From Alphaproteobacteria bacterium (lineage in GTDB: Bacteria; Pseudomonadota; Alphaproteobacteria; SHVP01): a stretch of 64,000 nucleotides of DNA. The notes beneath the pieces are model-generated. The model was not told where the DNA came from. It was given only the letters and a program-made list of their open reading frames with translations, and searched no databases. The DNA lies in the NCBI GenBank assembly GCA_016869765.1, contig VGES01000001.1, forward strand, positions 1 to 64,000, written 5' to 3'. Positions 41,145 to 50,899 of this stretch are shown here, piece by piece. A program made the position numbers and the translations under genes. The stretch's first letter is position 1. The number at the start of each line of letters is the position of its first letter.

Positions 41145-43907
41145 GTGCGCATGGACGGGATCGCCCAGCCGCGAGATATCGTCTCGCGCCGCCATCTGCT
41201 CGCAACGCTCGATGCGCTGGCCGAGGACGGTGACCCACGCGGGGCTGCAGCCCGGCAAAAGGCCAACGCGGCGTTGGCCGCGGCGCTCGCCGATGGTCGC
41301 AGCGAAATCCGCCGCCGGTTTGAGGCTGGCGCGAGCGGGCTCGAAGCGGCCCGCATGACGACCCATCTCGTGGATCAACTGGTGCGAGCGATCTATGACT
41401 TTGCGACGCGCCACGTCTATCGCGTCACCAACCCGACCGAAAACGAGCGGCTGTCGGTCATCGCCGTCGGCGGCTACGGGCGTGCCGAGATGGCGCCGTA
41501 CTCGGACGTCGATCTTCTGTTCGTGCATCCCTACAAATTGACGGGCTGGGGCGAGCAGGTCGTCGAATACGTACTGTACGCGCTCTGGGATCTCGGCCTC
41601 AAAGTCGGCCAGGCGGTGCGCTCGATCGACGAATGTGTTCGGATCGCCCGGTCCGACGTCAGTGTGCGCACGGCCTTGCTCGAGGCCCGTTACTTGTGGG
41701 GCGATCAGGCGCTTTGCGACGAACTCCGGCGGCGATTCCAGAACGACGTGGTCCGTGACACAGCCTCCGAGTTCGTCGCTGCCAAGCTTACCGAGCGCGA
41801 AGTTCGTCACAGGCGGTTGGGCGATTCCCGATATCTCGTCGAACCGAACGTCAAGGACGGCAAAGGAGGCTTGCGCGACCTCCATACGCTGTTCTGGATC
41901 GGCAAATATCTCTACGGCCTGTCAAGCGTCGATCAGTTGGTCGACGAGGGGGTCCTGACGCGGGGGGAGCTTGCCCGCTTCCGCCGTGCCGAGGCGTTTC
42001 TCTGGACCATTCGGTTCCATTTGCACTACCTGGCCGATCGCGCCGAAGAACGGTTGACCTTCGACGTGCAGACCGAGATCAGCCTTCGTCTCCGCTATCG
42101 ACAGCGCGGCAAGACGAGCGCCGTCGAGCGCTTCATGAAACACTACTTCCTGGTGGCCAAGACCGTGGGTGATCTCACCCGCATCTTCTGTGCCGCCATC
42201 GAATCGCAGCACAAGATGCAGAAGCCGCGTTTCGGCCTATTGCGCCTCGGGTTGTTTCGCCGCGAGATCGACGGGTTCGTGGACGAGGGCGGCCGGCTCT
42301 CGGTGGCCGACGAGCAGGAGTTCGAACGCGATCCGGCGGCGATGGTCCGTCTGTTCCGGGTCGCCCAGGTGCACGACCGCGACATCCACCCCCACGCACT
42401 CAAGCTCATCACGCGCAGTCTCCGCCTCCTCGATCACGCCCGCCGTGACCCGGCCGCCAACGGCACGTTCCTGGAGATTCTCACCTCGACCCAGGATCCC
42501 GAGACGGCCCTGCGCCGAATGAACGAGGCCGGCGTCTTCGGTCGTTTCATTCCCGACTTCGGCCGCGTCGTCGCCCAGATGCAGCACGACATGTACCACG
42601 TGTACACGGTCGACGAGCACACGATCCGGGCGATCGGAATCTTGAGTCAGATCGAGCGGGGCGTGCTCAAAGACGACCATCCATTGGCGACCGAGATTCT
42701 GCCGCAGATTCTGTCACGACGCGTACTGTATCTGGCGGTCCTGTTGCATGACATCGCCAAAGGACGTGGTGGCGATCACTCGACGCTGGGCGCTGAAATC
42801 GCCGAATCGCTGTGCCCGCGACTCGGGCTCGCGAGCGAGGAGACCGAGACCGTCGCCTGGCTCGTGCGTCACCACCTCGCCATGAGTCACACCGCCTTCA
42901 AACGCGACGTCCACGACCCCAAGACGATCAGCGACTTCCAGGCCCTGGTGCAGAGTCCGGAACGCCTGAGACTGCTTCTGGTGCTGACCGTGGCCGATAT
43001 CCGGGCCGTGGGCCCGGGTCGATGGAACGGCTGGAAGGGGGAGTTGCTGCGCGATCTCTATCACGCCACGGCGGAGGCTTTGGCGGGAGGGAGTGAACGG
43101 GCGACGACGGCGCACCGGATCAACGCGGCGCGCGACGCATTGCGGCTGGCCCTCGCCGATTGGACGAACGAAGAGTTCTCCCGGCACGCCGAGCGCTTCT
43201 ACCGTCGCTATTGGACGGGCACGGACACCCAGACGCAGGCGCGCCACGCGCGGCTGATGCGGCGTGCCGACGCCGCTCAGTTGGCGGTGACGATGGACTC
43301 ATCGCCGGACCGTTTTCGCGCCGTGACCGAGTTCACGGTGTACACCGCCGATCATCCCGGACTGTTCTCGCGGCTGGCCGGCGCGATCGCGGCGAGTGGC
43401 GCCAATATCGTCGATGCCAAGATCCATACGACCTCGGACGGCATGGCCATCGACACCTTCTGGCTGCAAAACGAGGATCGCCTGCCGTTCGACGAGCCCG
43501 ACCGTATCGCTCGCCTCGAACGCAACGTCGGTCTTGCCTTGGCTGGCCGGCTGCGCATCGACCAGATTCTCCGGGAACGTGGCGCGTGGCCGAGCCGGAC
43601 GCGCGTGTTCGCGGTGTCGCCCCGCGTGCTCATCGACAACAACGCCTCGAACATGCACACCGTCGTCGAGGTCAACACGCGCGATCGACCGGGGCTGTTG
43701 TACGACGTGACGCGAGCACTGACCGAGCTCGGCCTGTCGATCGCGAGCGCACACATCACGACCTACGGCGAACGGGCGGTCGACGTGTTTTACGTCAAGG
43801 ACGTGTTCGGGCTGAAGATCACGCACGACGGGAAACTCGAGCGCATCCGGTCGCAGCTCCTCGACGTGCTGTCGTCCGGGACGCGTTCGGGCGAGGCTGC
43901 GGCCTAA
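41145..43907 (+). CDS. glnD: Bifunctional [PII] uridylyltransferase / uridylyl-removing enzyme GlnD
   Basis: A 920-aa nitrogen sensor that uridylylates PII when glutamine is low and removes UMP when it is high. Domains in order: nucleotidyltransferase with GGYGRAEMAPYSDVDLLFVH (about 105-125), a helical linker, the HD hydrolase with LLHDIAKGRGGDHS (about 535-550), and two C-terminal ACT domains beginning FTVYTADHPGLFSRLAGAIA and VVEVNTRDRPGLLYDVTRAL that bind glutamine. GTG at 41145 or ATG at 41151 may be the start. The stop overlaps that of the convergent MFS gene. Confidence 0.97.
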   Translation: MRMDGIAQPRDIVSRRHLLATLDALAEDGDPRGAAARQKANAALAAALADGRSEIRRRFEAGASGLEAARMTTHLVDQLVRAIYDFATRHVYRVTNPTENERLSVIAVGGYGRAEMAPYSDVDLLFVHPYKLTGWGEQVVEYVLYALWDLGLKVGQAVRSIDECVRIARSDVSVRTALLEARYLWGDQALCDELRRRFQNDVVRDTASEFVAAKLTEREVRHRRLGDSRYLVEPNVKDGKGGLRDLHTLFWIGKYLYGLSSVDQLVDEGVLTRGELARFRRAEAFLWTIRFHLHYLADRAEERLTFDVQTEISLRLRYRQRGKTSAVERFMKHYFLVAKTVGDLTRIFCAAIESQHKMQKPRFGLLRLGLFRREIDGFVDEGGRLSVADEQEFERDPAAMVRLFRVAQVHDRDIHPHALKLITRSLRLLDHARRDPAANGTFLEILTSTQDPETALRRMNEAGVFGRFIPDFGRVVAQMQHDMYHVYTVDEHTIRAIGILSQIERGVLKDDHPLATEILPQILSRRVLYLAVLLHDIAKGRGGDHSTLGAEIAESLCPRLGLASEETETVAWLVRHHLAMSHTAFKRDVHDPKTISDFQALVQSPERLRLLLVLTVADIRAVGPGRWNGWKGELLRDLYHATAEALAGGSERATTAHRINAARDALRLALADWTNEEFSRHAERFYRRYWTGTDTQTQARHARLMRRADAAQLAVTMDSSPDRFRAVTEFTVYTADHPGLFSRLAGAIAASGANIVDAKIHTTSDGMAIDTFWLQNEDRLPFDEPDRIARLERNVGLALAGRLRIDQILRERGAWPSRTRVFAVSPRVLIDNNASNMHTVVEVNTRDRPGLLYDVTRALTELGLSIASAHITTYGERAVDVFYVKDVFGLKITHDGKLERIRSQLLDVLSSGTRSGEAAA

Positions 43908-45109
43908 CTCGCAGCGTTCGTCGCCGGCCGGATCATCAGGGTCCGGCACAGCAGACCGCTCACGCCGGCGATGCCCAGCAGCAGGGCCATAATCGTGGGT
44001 GTCCCGTCGTGCAGCATCCCGACCAGCGCCCCCGACGCCGCACCGATGAGGAACTGCAATCCGCCCATCAGGGAGGACGCCGTTCCGATCATGGTCGGAA
44101 ATTCGGATAGCGCTCCCGCGGTCGCGTTGGTGTTGGTCATGCTGATCGACGGCATGAAGAGATAGAGCGGAATCATCGTCGCGATCAGCCCGCCCGACAG
44201 GCCGAAGGTCACGACGGCGACCGCGCATCCCATGCTCGCGGCCAGGATCGTACTGACCATCAGGAGGCGATCGCTTCCCCAGCGCCGGACCAGCAAGCCG
44301 TTGGCGAAGGCGCCCAGCATGAAGCCCGTGACGTTGAACCCGAAGGCCAGGGTGTAAGCGATCGGAGAGAGCCCGAAGTACTCGATGAAGACGAGGGGTG
44401 AGCTCGCGATATAGGCGAACAGACTGGCCGAACTGAATCCGGCACACAGGGTGTAGCCCAGGAAGCGGCGGCGCGCGAGCATCGTCGCAAAGTTCCGCAG
44501 CATGGCTGCCATGCCGAACGGCACGCGACGTTCCTGCGCCAATGTCTCGGGAATGGCGAGTTTGGTGCCAGCCCAGGTCGCGAGGGCAAACACCGCGAGC
44601 GCATAGAAGATCGATCGCCAGCCCCACTCGACCAGTAGCAATCCGCCGGCAAAAGGCGCCAGCATGGGGGCGAGGCCCATGATCAACGTGATCAAGGAGA
44701 GCATGCGGGCCGCCTCGTCGCGCCCGAACATGTCCCGGACCATGGCGCGCGCCAACACCGGGCCGGCGGCTCCCCCGATCCCTTGCGCGAAGCGCCATGC
44801 GGCCAACGAATCGATGTCGTTCGCGAAGGCGGCCCCGACACTCGCGCCGGCGAACACCAGCATCCCGAGCGTGAGCGGCAGCAGTCGGCCCCACTGATCC
44901 GAGATCGGCCCGTAGAGGATCTGGCCGGCGGCAAATCCGACCATGAAGACGCTAAGGGTGAACGGCACGCGGCCGGAATCCACCGCCATCTCGTCGGCGA
45001 TGGCCGGAAAGGCCGGCAGGTACATGTCGACCGTCAATGGCGCGATCGCCGACATGGATGCCAGCAGGATCAGGTGGATGACAGAAACGCGCGCGGTGGC
45101 CGTCGTCAT
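43904..45109 (-). CDS. Bcr/CflA-family MFS drug exporter, copy 1
   Basis: A 401-aa 12-helix MFS protein with the Bcr/CflA signatures PLTVDMYLPAFPAIADEMAV in helix 1, GQILYGPISDQWGRLLPLTL (motif A) and RFAQGIGGAAGPVLARAMVR in helix 4. The family exports bicyclomycin, chloramphenicol or sulfathiazole, and also amino-acid derivatives. The ATG overlaps the stop of the upstream copy 2 by 4 nt, so the pair is coupled. Confidence 0.88.
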   Translation of the reverse strand: MTTATARVSVIHLILLASMSAIAPLTVDMYLPAFPAIADEMAVDSGRVPFTLSVFMVGFAAGQILYGPISDQWGRLLPLTLGMLVFAGASVGAAFANDIDSLAAWRFAQGIGGAAGPVLARAMVRDMFGRDEAARMLSLITLIMGLAPMLAPFAGGLLLVEWGWRSIFYALAVFALATWAGTKLAIPETLAQERRVPFGMAAMLRNFATMLARRRFLGYTLCAGFSSASLFAYIASSPLVFIEYFGLSPIAYTLAFGFNVTGFMLGAFANGLLVRRWGSDRLLMVSTILAASMGCAVAVVTFGLSGGLIATMIPLYLFMPSISMTNTNATAGALSEFPTMIGTASSLMGGLQFLIGAASGALVGMLHDGTPTIMALLLGIAGVSGLLCRTLMIRPATNAAS

Positions 45110-46299
45110 TCGGGGCGCGGCCGGAGGAGTGCGAGGCGCGTGAGGAAGGCCGCCAGACCCGAGCAGCCAATCGCGAGCGCCATCGACACCGTCGGGTCAG
45201 GATGCAGCTTGCCGACGATGTAGCCGGTCAGGCTCCCGATGCCAAACTGTGCGGCGCCCAGCAACGCCGAAGCGGTGCCCGCGAGCTTGGGGAATTCCGA
45301 CATGCCGCCAGCCGCGGCGTTGGCGCCCACCATGGTGACGCTCGACATGAACATCCAGGACGTGATGATGAGTGCGACGATTCCACCCAGCCCGGTTGAT
45401 CCGACGACGATCACCACGCACCCCATGCTTGCGGCGACCACCGTGCCGACGGTGAGCATCCGGTCGGCGCCATACCGCGGCAAGAGACGGCTGTTGATGG
45501 TGGCCCCGATCATGAGCCCGGTGACGTGGAAGGCGAACAGCAGCCCATAGTAGTCGGGGGGAACGCCGAACACCTCGATGAACACGAACGGGGATCCCGA
45601 AATGTAAGCGAACATCCCGGAGAACACGAACCCGCCGCACAGGATGTATCCGACGAAGCGCGGGTTCTGCAGCAGCGTGAAGTAGCTCGCGGCCATCGCC
45701 GTGACGCCGTAACGGGTGCGTGCCTCCCTGGGAAGCGACTCGCGAAGCGCGAAGAACACGAGGGCGAGGCAAATCGCCCCGAACCCCGTCAACACCCAGA
45801 ACACGGCACGCCATCCGGCGTAGGTCAGGACCTGACCGCCGATGATGGGCGCGAACATCGGTGCCAACCCGGTCACGAGGATCATCATCGACATCAAACG
45901 CGCGGTCTCGTCCTTGCCGAACAGATCGCGGATCATCGCCCGAGCCAGCACTGTTCCGGCGCAGGCGCCCAAGGCTTGTAGCGCCCGCATGACGATGAGA
46001 AGATCGATGCTCCAGGCCACCGCACACCCGGCGCTCGTGATCATGTAGACGATGACGCCGATGCCGAGCGGAACCCTGCGGCCGAAACGATCCGACAGCG
46101 GCCCGTAGACCAACTGTCCGACGGCGTAGCCGACGAGGAACGTGCTGAGCGAAAGCTGGACTTGGCTCGGGTCGACCCGAAAGTCGGAAGCGATCGTCGG
46201 CAACGCCGGCAAGTACATGTCGACCGACAGCGGCGCGAACGTCGTCAAGGCGGCGAGCGTCAGGACGAGGCGCGAGAACAGCGAGGCTTTCGGTTGCAC
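45106..46299 (-). CDS. Bcr/CflA-family MFS drug exporter, copy 2
   Basis: A 397-aa paralogue of copy 1: PLSVDMYLPALPTIASDFRV, GQLVYGPLSDRFGRRVPLGI and QALGACAGTVLARAMIRDLF. It is the first gene of the leftward pair. The two copies interrupt the usual closeness of glnD and murJ. The exported substrate cannot be inferred; tandem Bcr/CflA genes may act on different compounds. Confidence 0.88.
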   Translation of the reverse strand: MQPKASLFSRLVLTLAALTTFAPLSVDMYLPALPTIASDFRVDPSQVQLSLSTFLVGYAVGQLVYGPLSDRFGRRVPLGIGVIVYMITSAGCAVAWSIDLLIVMRALQALGACAGTVLARAMIRDLFGKDETARLMSMMILVTGLAPMFAPIIGGQVLTYAGWRAVFWVLTGFGAICLALVFFALRESLPREARTRYGVTAMAASYFTLLQNPRFVGYILCGGFVFSGMFAYISGSPFVFIEVFGVPPDYYGLLFAFHVTGLMIGATINSRLLPRYGADRMLTVGTVVAASMGCVVIVVGSTGLGGIVALIITSWMFMSSVTMVGANAAAGGMSEFPKLAGTASALLGAAQFGIGSLTGYIVGKLHPDPTVSMALAIGCSGLAAFLTRLALLRPRPE

Positions 46300-46409
46300 G
46301 GAGGGGGTGGTTCGGTGCCTGCGGGCGGGAACCCGACCATATCAGGCCAGCTCCGGTTGCGTCATAACGTTTGCGCTGGCTCGACTTCCGTCGCACCTTT
46401 CGTTCCGAG

Positions 46410-47951
46410 ATGAACCTGTCGCGCGCGATTGCCACCGTGGGTGGCTACACCATGGTGAGCCGAATCCTGGGCTTCGCGCGCGACATCCTCGTGGCGGCGG
46501 TCCTTGGTGCCGGCCTCGTCGCCGATGCCTTCTTTGTCGCTTTCAAGCTACCCAATTTCTTTCGTCGGCTCTTTGCCGAGGGCGCCTTCAACGCAGCGTT
46601 TGTGCCGACGTTCTCGGAGGCAAATGCAAGTATCGGCGCGGCCGCGGCGGCACGATTGGCCGGTGAGGTCCTGAGCGTCCTCGTCGTGTTCCTTTTTTTC
46701 CTAGTGACCCTCGCTCAGATTTTCATGCCGCTCGCCATGTACGGATTGGCGCCCGGGTTTGCCGATGAACCGGTGAAATTCGATCTGGCGGTCGAGCTGA
46801 CTCAGATCACGTTCCCGTATCTGCTCTTCATCAGCCTCGTCTCGCTGCAAGGCGGCATCTTGAACAGCCTCGGCCGGTTTGCCGCAGCCGCGGCAGCACC
46901 GATCCTGCTCAATCTCTGTCTCATCGGCGCGTTGCTCCTGGCCCATCGCGGGTTTCCGACGCCGGGCCACGCGCTGGCCTGGGGTGTGGCGCTGGCCGGC
47001 GTCGTGCAGTTCCTGTGGCTCGCGTTCGAGCTAAAGCGGGCCGGCTTCGTTCTGCGCTTTCCGCGACCGCGCTGGACGCCGGGCGTTCGCAATGTCCTGC
47101 GGCTCATGGCACCGGGGGCGCTTGGCGCGGGCGTCGTCCAGATCAATCTGTTCATCGACGTGATCATCGCCTCGCTGCTCCCCGAGGGGTCGATTTCGTT
47201 TCTCTACTTTGCCGATCGCATCAACCAACTGCCCGTTGGCGTGATCGGTGTTGCGGTCGGTACGGCGCTGCTGCCGATTCTCTCGCGACATCTCGCGGCA
47301 AACGATGCTGGTGCAGCCTCGGCGGCTCAGAACCGGTCCATCGAGGCCGCTCTCCTGCTCACGCTGCCGGCGGCAGCGGGACTCATGGTGCTGGCGCATC
47401 CGATCGTCGCCGTGCTCTACCAGCGCGGCGCCTTCGATGCGGTCGCCGCCGCGGCGACGGCCGAAGCCCTGATCGCGTTTTCGTTCGGACTACCGGCCTA
47501 CGTGCTCATCAAGGTTCTCACGCCCGCGTATTTTGCCCGCAAGGACACCCGAACCCCGGTTCGAATCGCGATTGCCGCGGTGTTGGTCAACGTCGCGTTG
47601 AATCTGGCGCTGATGGGACCGCTGCTCCACGTCGGCCTGGCCCTCGCCACGGCGGTGGCCGCATGGCTGAACGCCGGGCTGTTGGCGGTCGGCCTGCGCC
47701 GCCGCGGCTACTGGGTGGCCGATCCGAGGCTCACGGCGCGCTTGCCGCGGACTCTGGCGGCCACCGCGATCATGACGCTGGGCCTGTTTGCCGCGAGATC
47801 GCTATGGGCCGACGGCGGGGCGTCCGGGATCGTTACCCTCGCTACCATGATCGCGGCCGGAGGACTGGTGTTTGCCGTGTCGGCCAATCTTCTCGGTGCC
47901 GCGACGCTTGGCGAATTTCGTTCCTTACTCGCGCGCCGGCGCTCACCTTGA
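46410..47951 (+). CDS. murJ: Lipid II flippase MurJ (MviN)
   Basis: A 513-aa inner-membrane MOP-superfamily flippase with about 14 helices that moves lipid II to the periplasm for peptidoglycan synthesis. Diagnostic motifs are RILGFARDILVAAVLGAGLV, DAFFVAFKLPNFFRRLFAEG and AFNAAFVP at the N terminus, and FADRINQLPVGVIGVAVGTA in the middle. The ATG at 46410 fits the family start (MNLSRAIATVGGYTMVSR); upstream in-frame codons are not conserved. trpS follows at about 50 nt, a usual alphaproteobacterial pair. Confidence 0.96.
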   Translation: MNLSRAIATVGGYTMVSRILGFARDILVAAVLGAGLVADAFFVAFKLPNFFRRLFAEGAFNAAFVPTFSEANASIGAAAAARLAGEVLSVLVVFLFFLVTLAQIFMPLAMYGLAPGFADEPVKFDLAVELTQITFPYLLFISLVSLQGGILNSLGRFAAAAAAPILLNLCLIGALLLAHRGFPTPGHALAWGVALAGVVQFLWLAFELKRAGFVLRFPRPRWTPGVRNVLRLMAPGALGAGVVQINLFIDVIIASLLPEGSISFLYFADRINQLPVGVIGVAVGTALLPILSRHLAANDAGAASAAQNRSIEAALLLTLPAAAGLMVLAHPIVAVLYQRGAFDAVAAAATAEALIAFSFGLPAYVLIKVLTPAYFARKDTRTPVRIAIAAVLVNVALNLALMGPLLHVGLALATAVAAWLNAGLLAVGLRRRGYWVADPRLTARLPRTLAATAIMTLGLFAARSLWADGGASGIVTLATMIAAGGLVFAVSANLLGAATLGEFRSLLARRRSP

Positions 47952-48003
47952 CCCCGCTAGGGGCGTCACGCCATAACTCGCAGCGACAGCCAGGACCGTG
48001 ACG

Positions 48004-49002
48004 ATGAAACGAATCTTCTCCGGCGTGCAGCCGACCGGGAATCTTCATCTCGGAAACTATCTTGGCGCGATTCGCAACTGGGTGCGGCTCCAGGCCGACT
48101 ACGAGTGCCTCTACTGCGTGGTCGACCTGCACGCGATCACGATGCCGCAAGATCCCGTGGCGCTGAAGAACGCGACTCGCGAAGTGGCGGCCAGTCTGCT
48201 CGCCGCGGGGATCGATCCGGCCCACAGCATCGTCTTCAACCAGAGCCAGGTCGGAGCCCATGCCGAGTTGGCGTGGATCTTCAACTGCATCGCGCGTATC
48301 GGCTGGCTCAATCGCATGACGCAGTTCAAAGAGAAGGCTGGCAAGCAGCGCGACAGCGCGTCCGCCGGGCTCTACATCTATCCCAACCTGATGGCCGCCG
48401 ACATTCTGCTCTACAAAGCGACTCACGTTCCGGTGGGAGAGGACCAGAAGCAGCATCTCGAACTCACCCGTCAGATCGCCGGGTCGTTCAACTCGACGTA
48501 TGGCGTCGAGTTGTTCCCGATGGTCGAACCGTTGATCTTGGGGGCCGCGACGCGCGTCATGAATCTCCGCGACGGCACGAAGAAGATGAGCAAGTCGGAT
48601 GCATCGGACTTCACGCGCATCAACCTCACGGATTCGCCCGATGCGATCGTGCAGAAGATCCGCAAGGCCAAGACCGATCCAAACCCGCTGCCCGAAGCGG
48701 CCCAGGGACTCGAGGAACGTCCGGAGGCGGCGAACCTCATCGGGATCTTCGCGGCGCTGTCCGACGACAGCGTCGAATCGGTGTGCCGGCGGTTCGCCGG
48801 GGCCCAGTTCTCGGCGTTCAAGGAGCAACTGGCGACGCTCGCGATCGATACCTTGGCTCCGATCACCGGAGAAATGCGCCGCCTGCTCGCCGACGTCAGC
48901 TATATCGATCGCACGCTGCGCGAAGGCGCCGAAAAAGCGCGCGCGATCGCGGATCCGATCCTGCGGGAAACCCAATCGATCGTCGGTTTTCTCCGACCGT
49001 AG
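48004..49002 (+). CDS. trpS: Tryptophanyl-tRNA synthetase
   Basis: A class I aminoacyl-tRNA synthetase that charges tRNA-Trp. The HIGH-like motif is in [18 protein letters not shown], the KMSKS loop is [11 protein letters not shown], and the tryptophan-site region [14 protein letters not shown] is present. The length (332 aa) is typical of bacterial TrpS. ATG at 48004 is preferred over GTG at 47998 because AGGA lies 8 nt upstream of the ATG. Confidence 0.97.
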   Translation: MKRIFSGVQPTGNLHLGNYLGAIRNWVRLQADYECLYCVVDLHAITMPQDPVALKNATREVAASLLAAGIDPAHSIVFNQSQVGAHAELAWIFNCIARIGWLNRMTQFKEKAGKQRDSASAGLYIYPNLMAADILLYKATHVPVGEDQKQHLELTRQIAGSFNSTYGVELFPMVEPLILGAATRVMNLRDGTKKMSKSDASDFTRINLTDSPDAIVQKIRKAKTDPNPLPEAAQGLEERPEAANLIGIFAALSDDSVESVCRRFAGAQFSAFKEQLATLAIDTLAPITGEMRRLLADVSYIDRTLREGAEKARAIADPILRETQSIVGFLRP

Positions 49003-49059
49003 GTCGTTGATAGTCGATCGCCGCGGCCTATCTTAGGGGGACACGGCCGGAGGACACGC

Positions 49060-50067
49060 ATGGTTCAACCAGCGCCCCAGGATTCGGTGGGCCCGGAGGT
49101 CTACGACATCGACGAGGAACGCCAGGCCCCGCCGGCTGGGCGGTGGTCCGCGCGAGGTTTGGCACGCTGGGTGTGGCGCGGCACTATCGCTCTCGTTGCC
49201 ACGCTCGCGCTCTACTACGTCGCGGGGATGGCCATCATCCATACCATCGACGACAACCTCGCTTTCGAGCCGGCGGCCGCGAACGAGCGCGGCAGCCGGA
49301 GTGTCGCCATCGCCGCCGCCCTGATCGATCGCGAGGTGAACGATCACGGCTGGACGGCCAACGATCCTTTCTTCATGCCGTCCGCCCTGCTAGACAACAT
49401 GCCGAATTTCCAGCAGGGCATCGTGGCGGCGTTGGCCCGCTTCGCCTTCGAGCTCACCGATCAGATCGGTCGTACGCGAGGGTCGAGCCAGGCCGACGCC
49501 GACCTGCAGGAGGCGGCGGGTTTGCTGCAATATGCGGGCACGAAGTGGGTATTCGATTTCTCCACGTCGCTGGCACCCACGGCCACTTCGGAGGCCCAAT
49601 ACCGCAAGGCGCGCCGGGCGCTTCTCAACTACAACGAACGCCTATCGCGGGGGGAAGCCGTCTTCGAGCGTCGTGCCGACAATCTGTTGGCGACACTCGA
49701 TCGCATCGCCGCCGATCTCGGCTCATCTTCGGCGGCGCTGCAGACGCGGATCGACAATGGGCCTGCTGTGTTCGATACCGAGGCCGACGACGTCTTCTAT
49801 CACGTCAAGGGGCAGCTCTACGCCTACCACCTGATCCTGCGCGAACTCGAGCACGACTATCATCGCGTGATCCGAGAACGCGATTTGACGACGGCGTGGC
49901 GCCAATTGCTCGAGTCGACATCTCATGCCGCAAGACTGCAGCCGATCGTGATCATGAACGGTGCGCCGGACAGTCAGTGGATTCCGAGTCATCTTGCGGG
50001 CCAGGGCTTCTATTTGCTGCGCGCCCGCACCCAGCTACGCGAAATCACCAACATTCTGCTCAAGTAG
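49060..50067 (+). CDS. DUF2333-family membrane-anchored protein
   Basis: A 335-aa protein with one membrane helix (about 38-58, ALVATLALYYVAGMAIIHTI) and a long periplasmic, mostly helical region. It contains RSVAIAAALIDREVNDHGWT, FMPSALLDNMPNFQQGIVAA, FDTEADDVFYHVKGQLYAYH and a C-terminal LRARTQLREITNILLK, all typical of DUF2333. The function is unknown. It sits between trpS and uspA, a place often held by uspA alone, and precedes uspA by 65 nt. Confidence 0.87.
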   Translation: MVQPAPQDSVGPEVYDIDEERQAPPAGRWSARGLARWVWRGTIALVATLALYYVAGMAIIHTIDDNLAFEPAAANERGSRSVAIAAALIDREVNDHGWTANDPFFMPSALLDNMPNFQQGIVAALARFAFELTDQIGRTRGSSQADADLQEAAGLLQYAGTKWVFDFSTSLAPTATSEAQYRKARRALLNYNERLSRGEAVFERRADNLLATLDRIAADLGSSSAALQTRIDNGPAVFDTEADDVFYHVKGQLYAYHLILRELEHDYHRVIRERDLTTAWRQLLESTSHAARLQPIVIMNGAPDSQWIPSHLAGQGFYLLRARTQLREITNILLK

Positions 50068-50132
50068 CCTCGCCTTGCGGCGAACCGGCAATCGGGGCAA
50101 GGTGGGTGCCGGACAACACCACCCGACCATCG

Positions 50133-50606
50133 ATGACCGGACCCACTGGAAAGCGAAAATTCCTGATCGTCGTCGACGACACACCGGAGTGTCACAAGGC
50201 GCTGCGGTTCGCTTGGCGTCGTGCCAAGCACACCGGAGGCGCAGTAACCTTGCTGCGGGTGACACCGACGGCCGATTCCGAGTGGATGGCCGTCAAGGAG
50301 AAGATGCGCGAAGAGGCCCAGGCCGAGGCCGAGGAGTTGCTGCGCAATCTGGCGGCGCTCGTGAACCAGGAGTCGGGAATGCTCCCCGAGCTCGTGGTTC
50401 GTGAAGGCGACTCCCGCGATGTCGTGCTCAAGCTCATCGACGAGGATCGCGACATTCGGGTGCTCGTTTTGGGGGCTTCCAGCAGCGACGAGGGGCCGGG
50501 GCCCCTGGTCAGCTACATCGCGGGTAAGATTTCCGGGTCGATGCATATTCCAGTGACGATCGTGCCGGGATCGCTCACCGACGTGCAGATCGACGAGCTG
50601 ACCTAA
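50133..50606 (+). CDS. Universal stress protein (UspA family)
   Basis: The ATG at 50133 gives 157 aa with the UspA alpha/beta fold: RKFLIVVDDTPECHKALRFA, LLRVTP, VVREGDSRDVVLKLIDEDRD and LVLGASSSDEGPGPLVSYIA, ending in MHIPVTIVPG. The classical ATP-binding G-2x-G-9x-G(S/T) spacing is only partly met, so nucleotide binding is uncertain. A UspA gene after trpS is conserved in alphaproteobacteria, where nfuA usually follows; here it does not. Confidence 0.87.
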   Translation: MTGPTGKRKFLIVVDDTPECHKALRFAWRRAKHTGGAVTLLRVTPTADSEWMAVKEKMREEAQAEAEELLRNLAALVNQESGMLPELVVREGDSRDVVLKLIDEDRDIRVLVLGASSSDEGPGPLVSYIAGKISGSMHIPVTIVPGSLTDVQIDELT

Positions 50607-50731
50607 CGCCCATTTTTTCGCCACACTTCACCGCCATGGTCGCAACGGCGTGCCGGGATAACGTGTGGATAACCTTCACGTCACTTAGCGCATGATTGTT
50701 CACACCGTCGTCGACAAACGGGTCTTGACCA

Positions 50732-50760
50732 TTGACAAACAACGATTCGATGGGGCTTAT
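50732..50760 (+). promoter_or_regulatory. Weak candidate promoter upstream of the glucosaminidase gene
   Basis: A perfect -35 TTGACA (50732-50737), a 17-nt spacer and GCTTAT (50755-50760; 3 of 6 for the -10) lie 140 nt before the ATG at 50900, in a 293-nt intergenic stretch that holds no other recognisable feature. Confidence 0.25.
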
Positions 50761-50899
50761 GTGCCGCCCGGCGGTGTCCCCGATCGTTGCCGCGATTCCA
50801 CTCTGCGCCCGCGTCGTTCGTCGTAGCGAGAGATATTCCTTGTTGCCACATTCTGCCGTCGCAATAGTGCCTCGACGATCAACCAGTTGGGACGGAAGG

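Noticed and set aside
43299-44894. Long minus-strand frame of 531 codons across the glnD end and the MFS gene
   Set aside because: It is the shadow of glnD and the Bcr/CflA gene; it is Arg/Pro/His-rich low-complexity protein without motifs.
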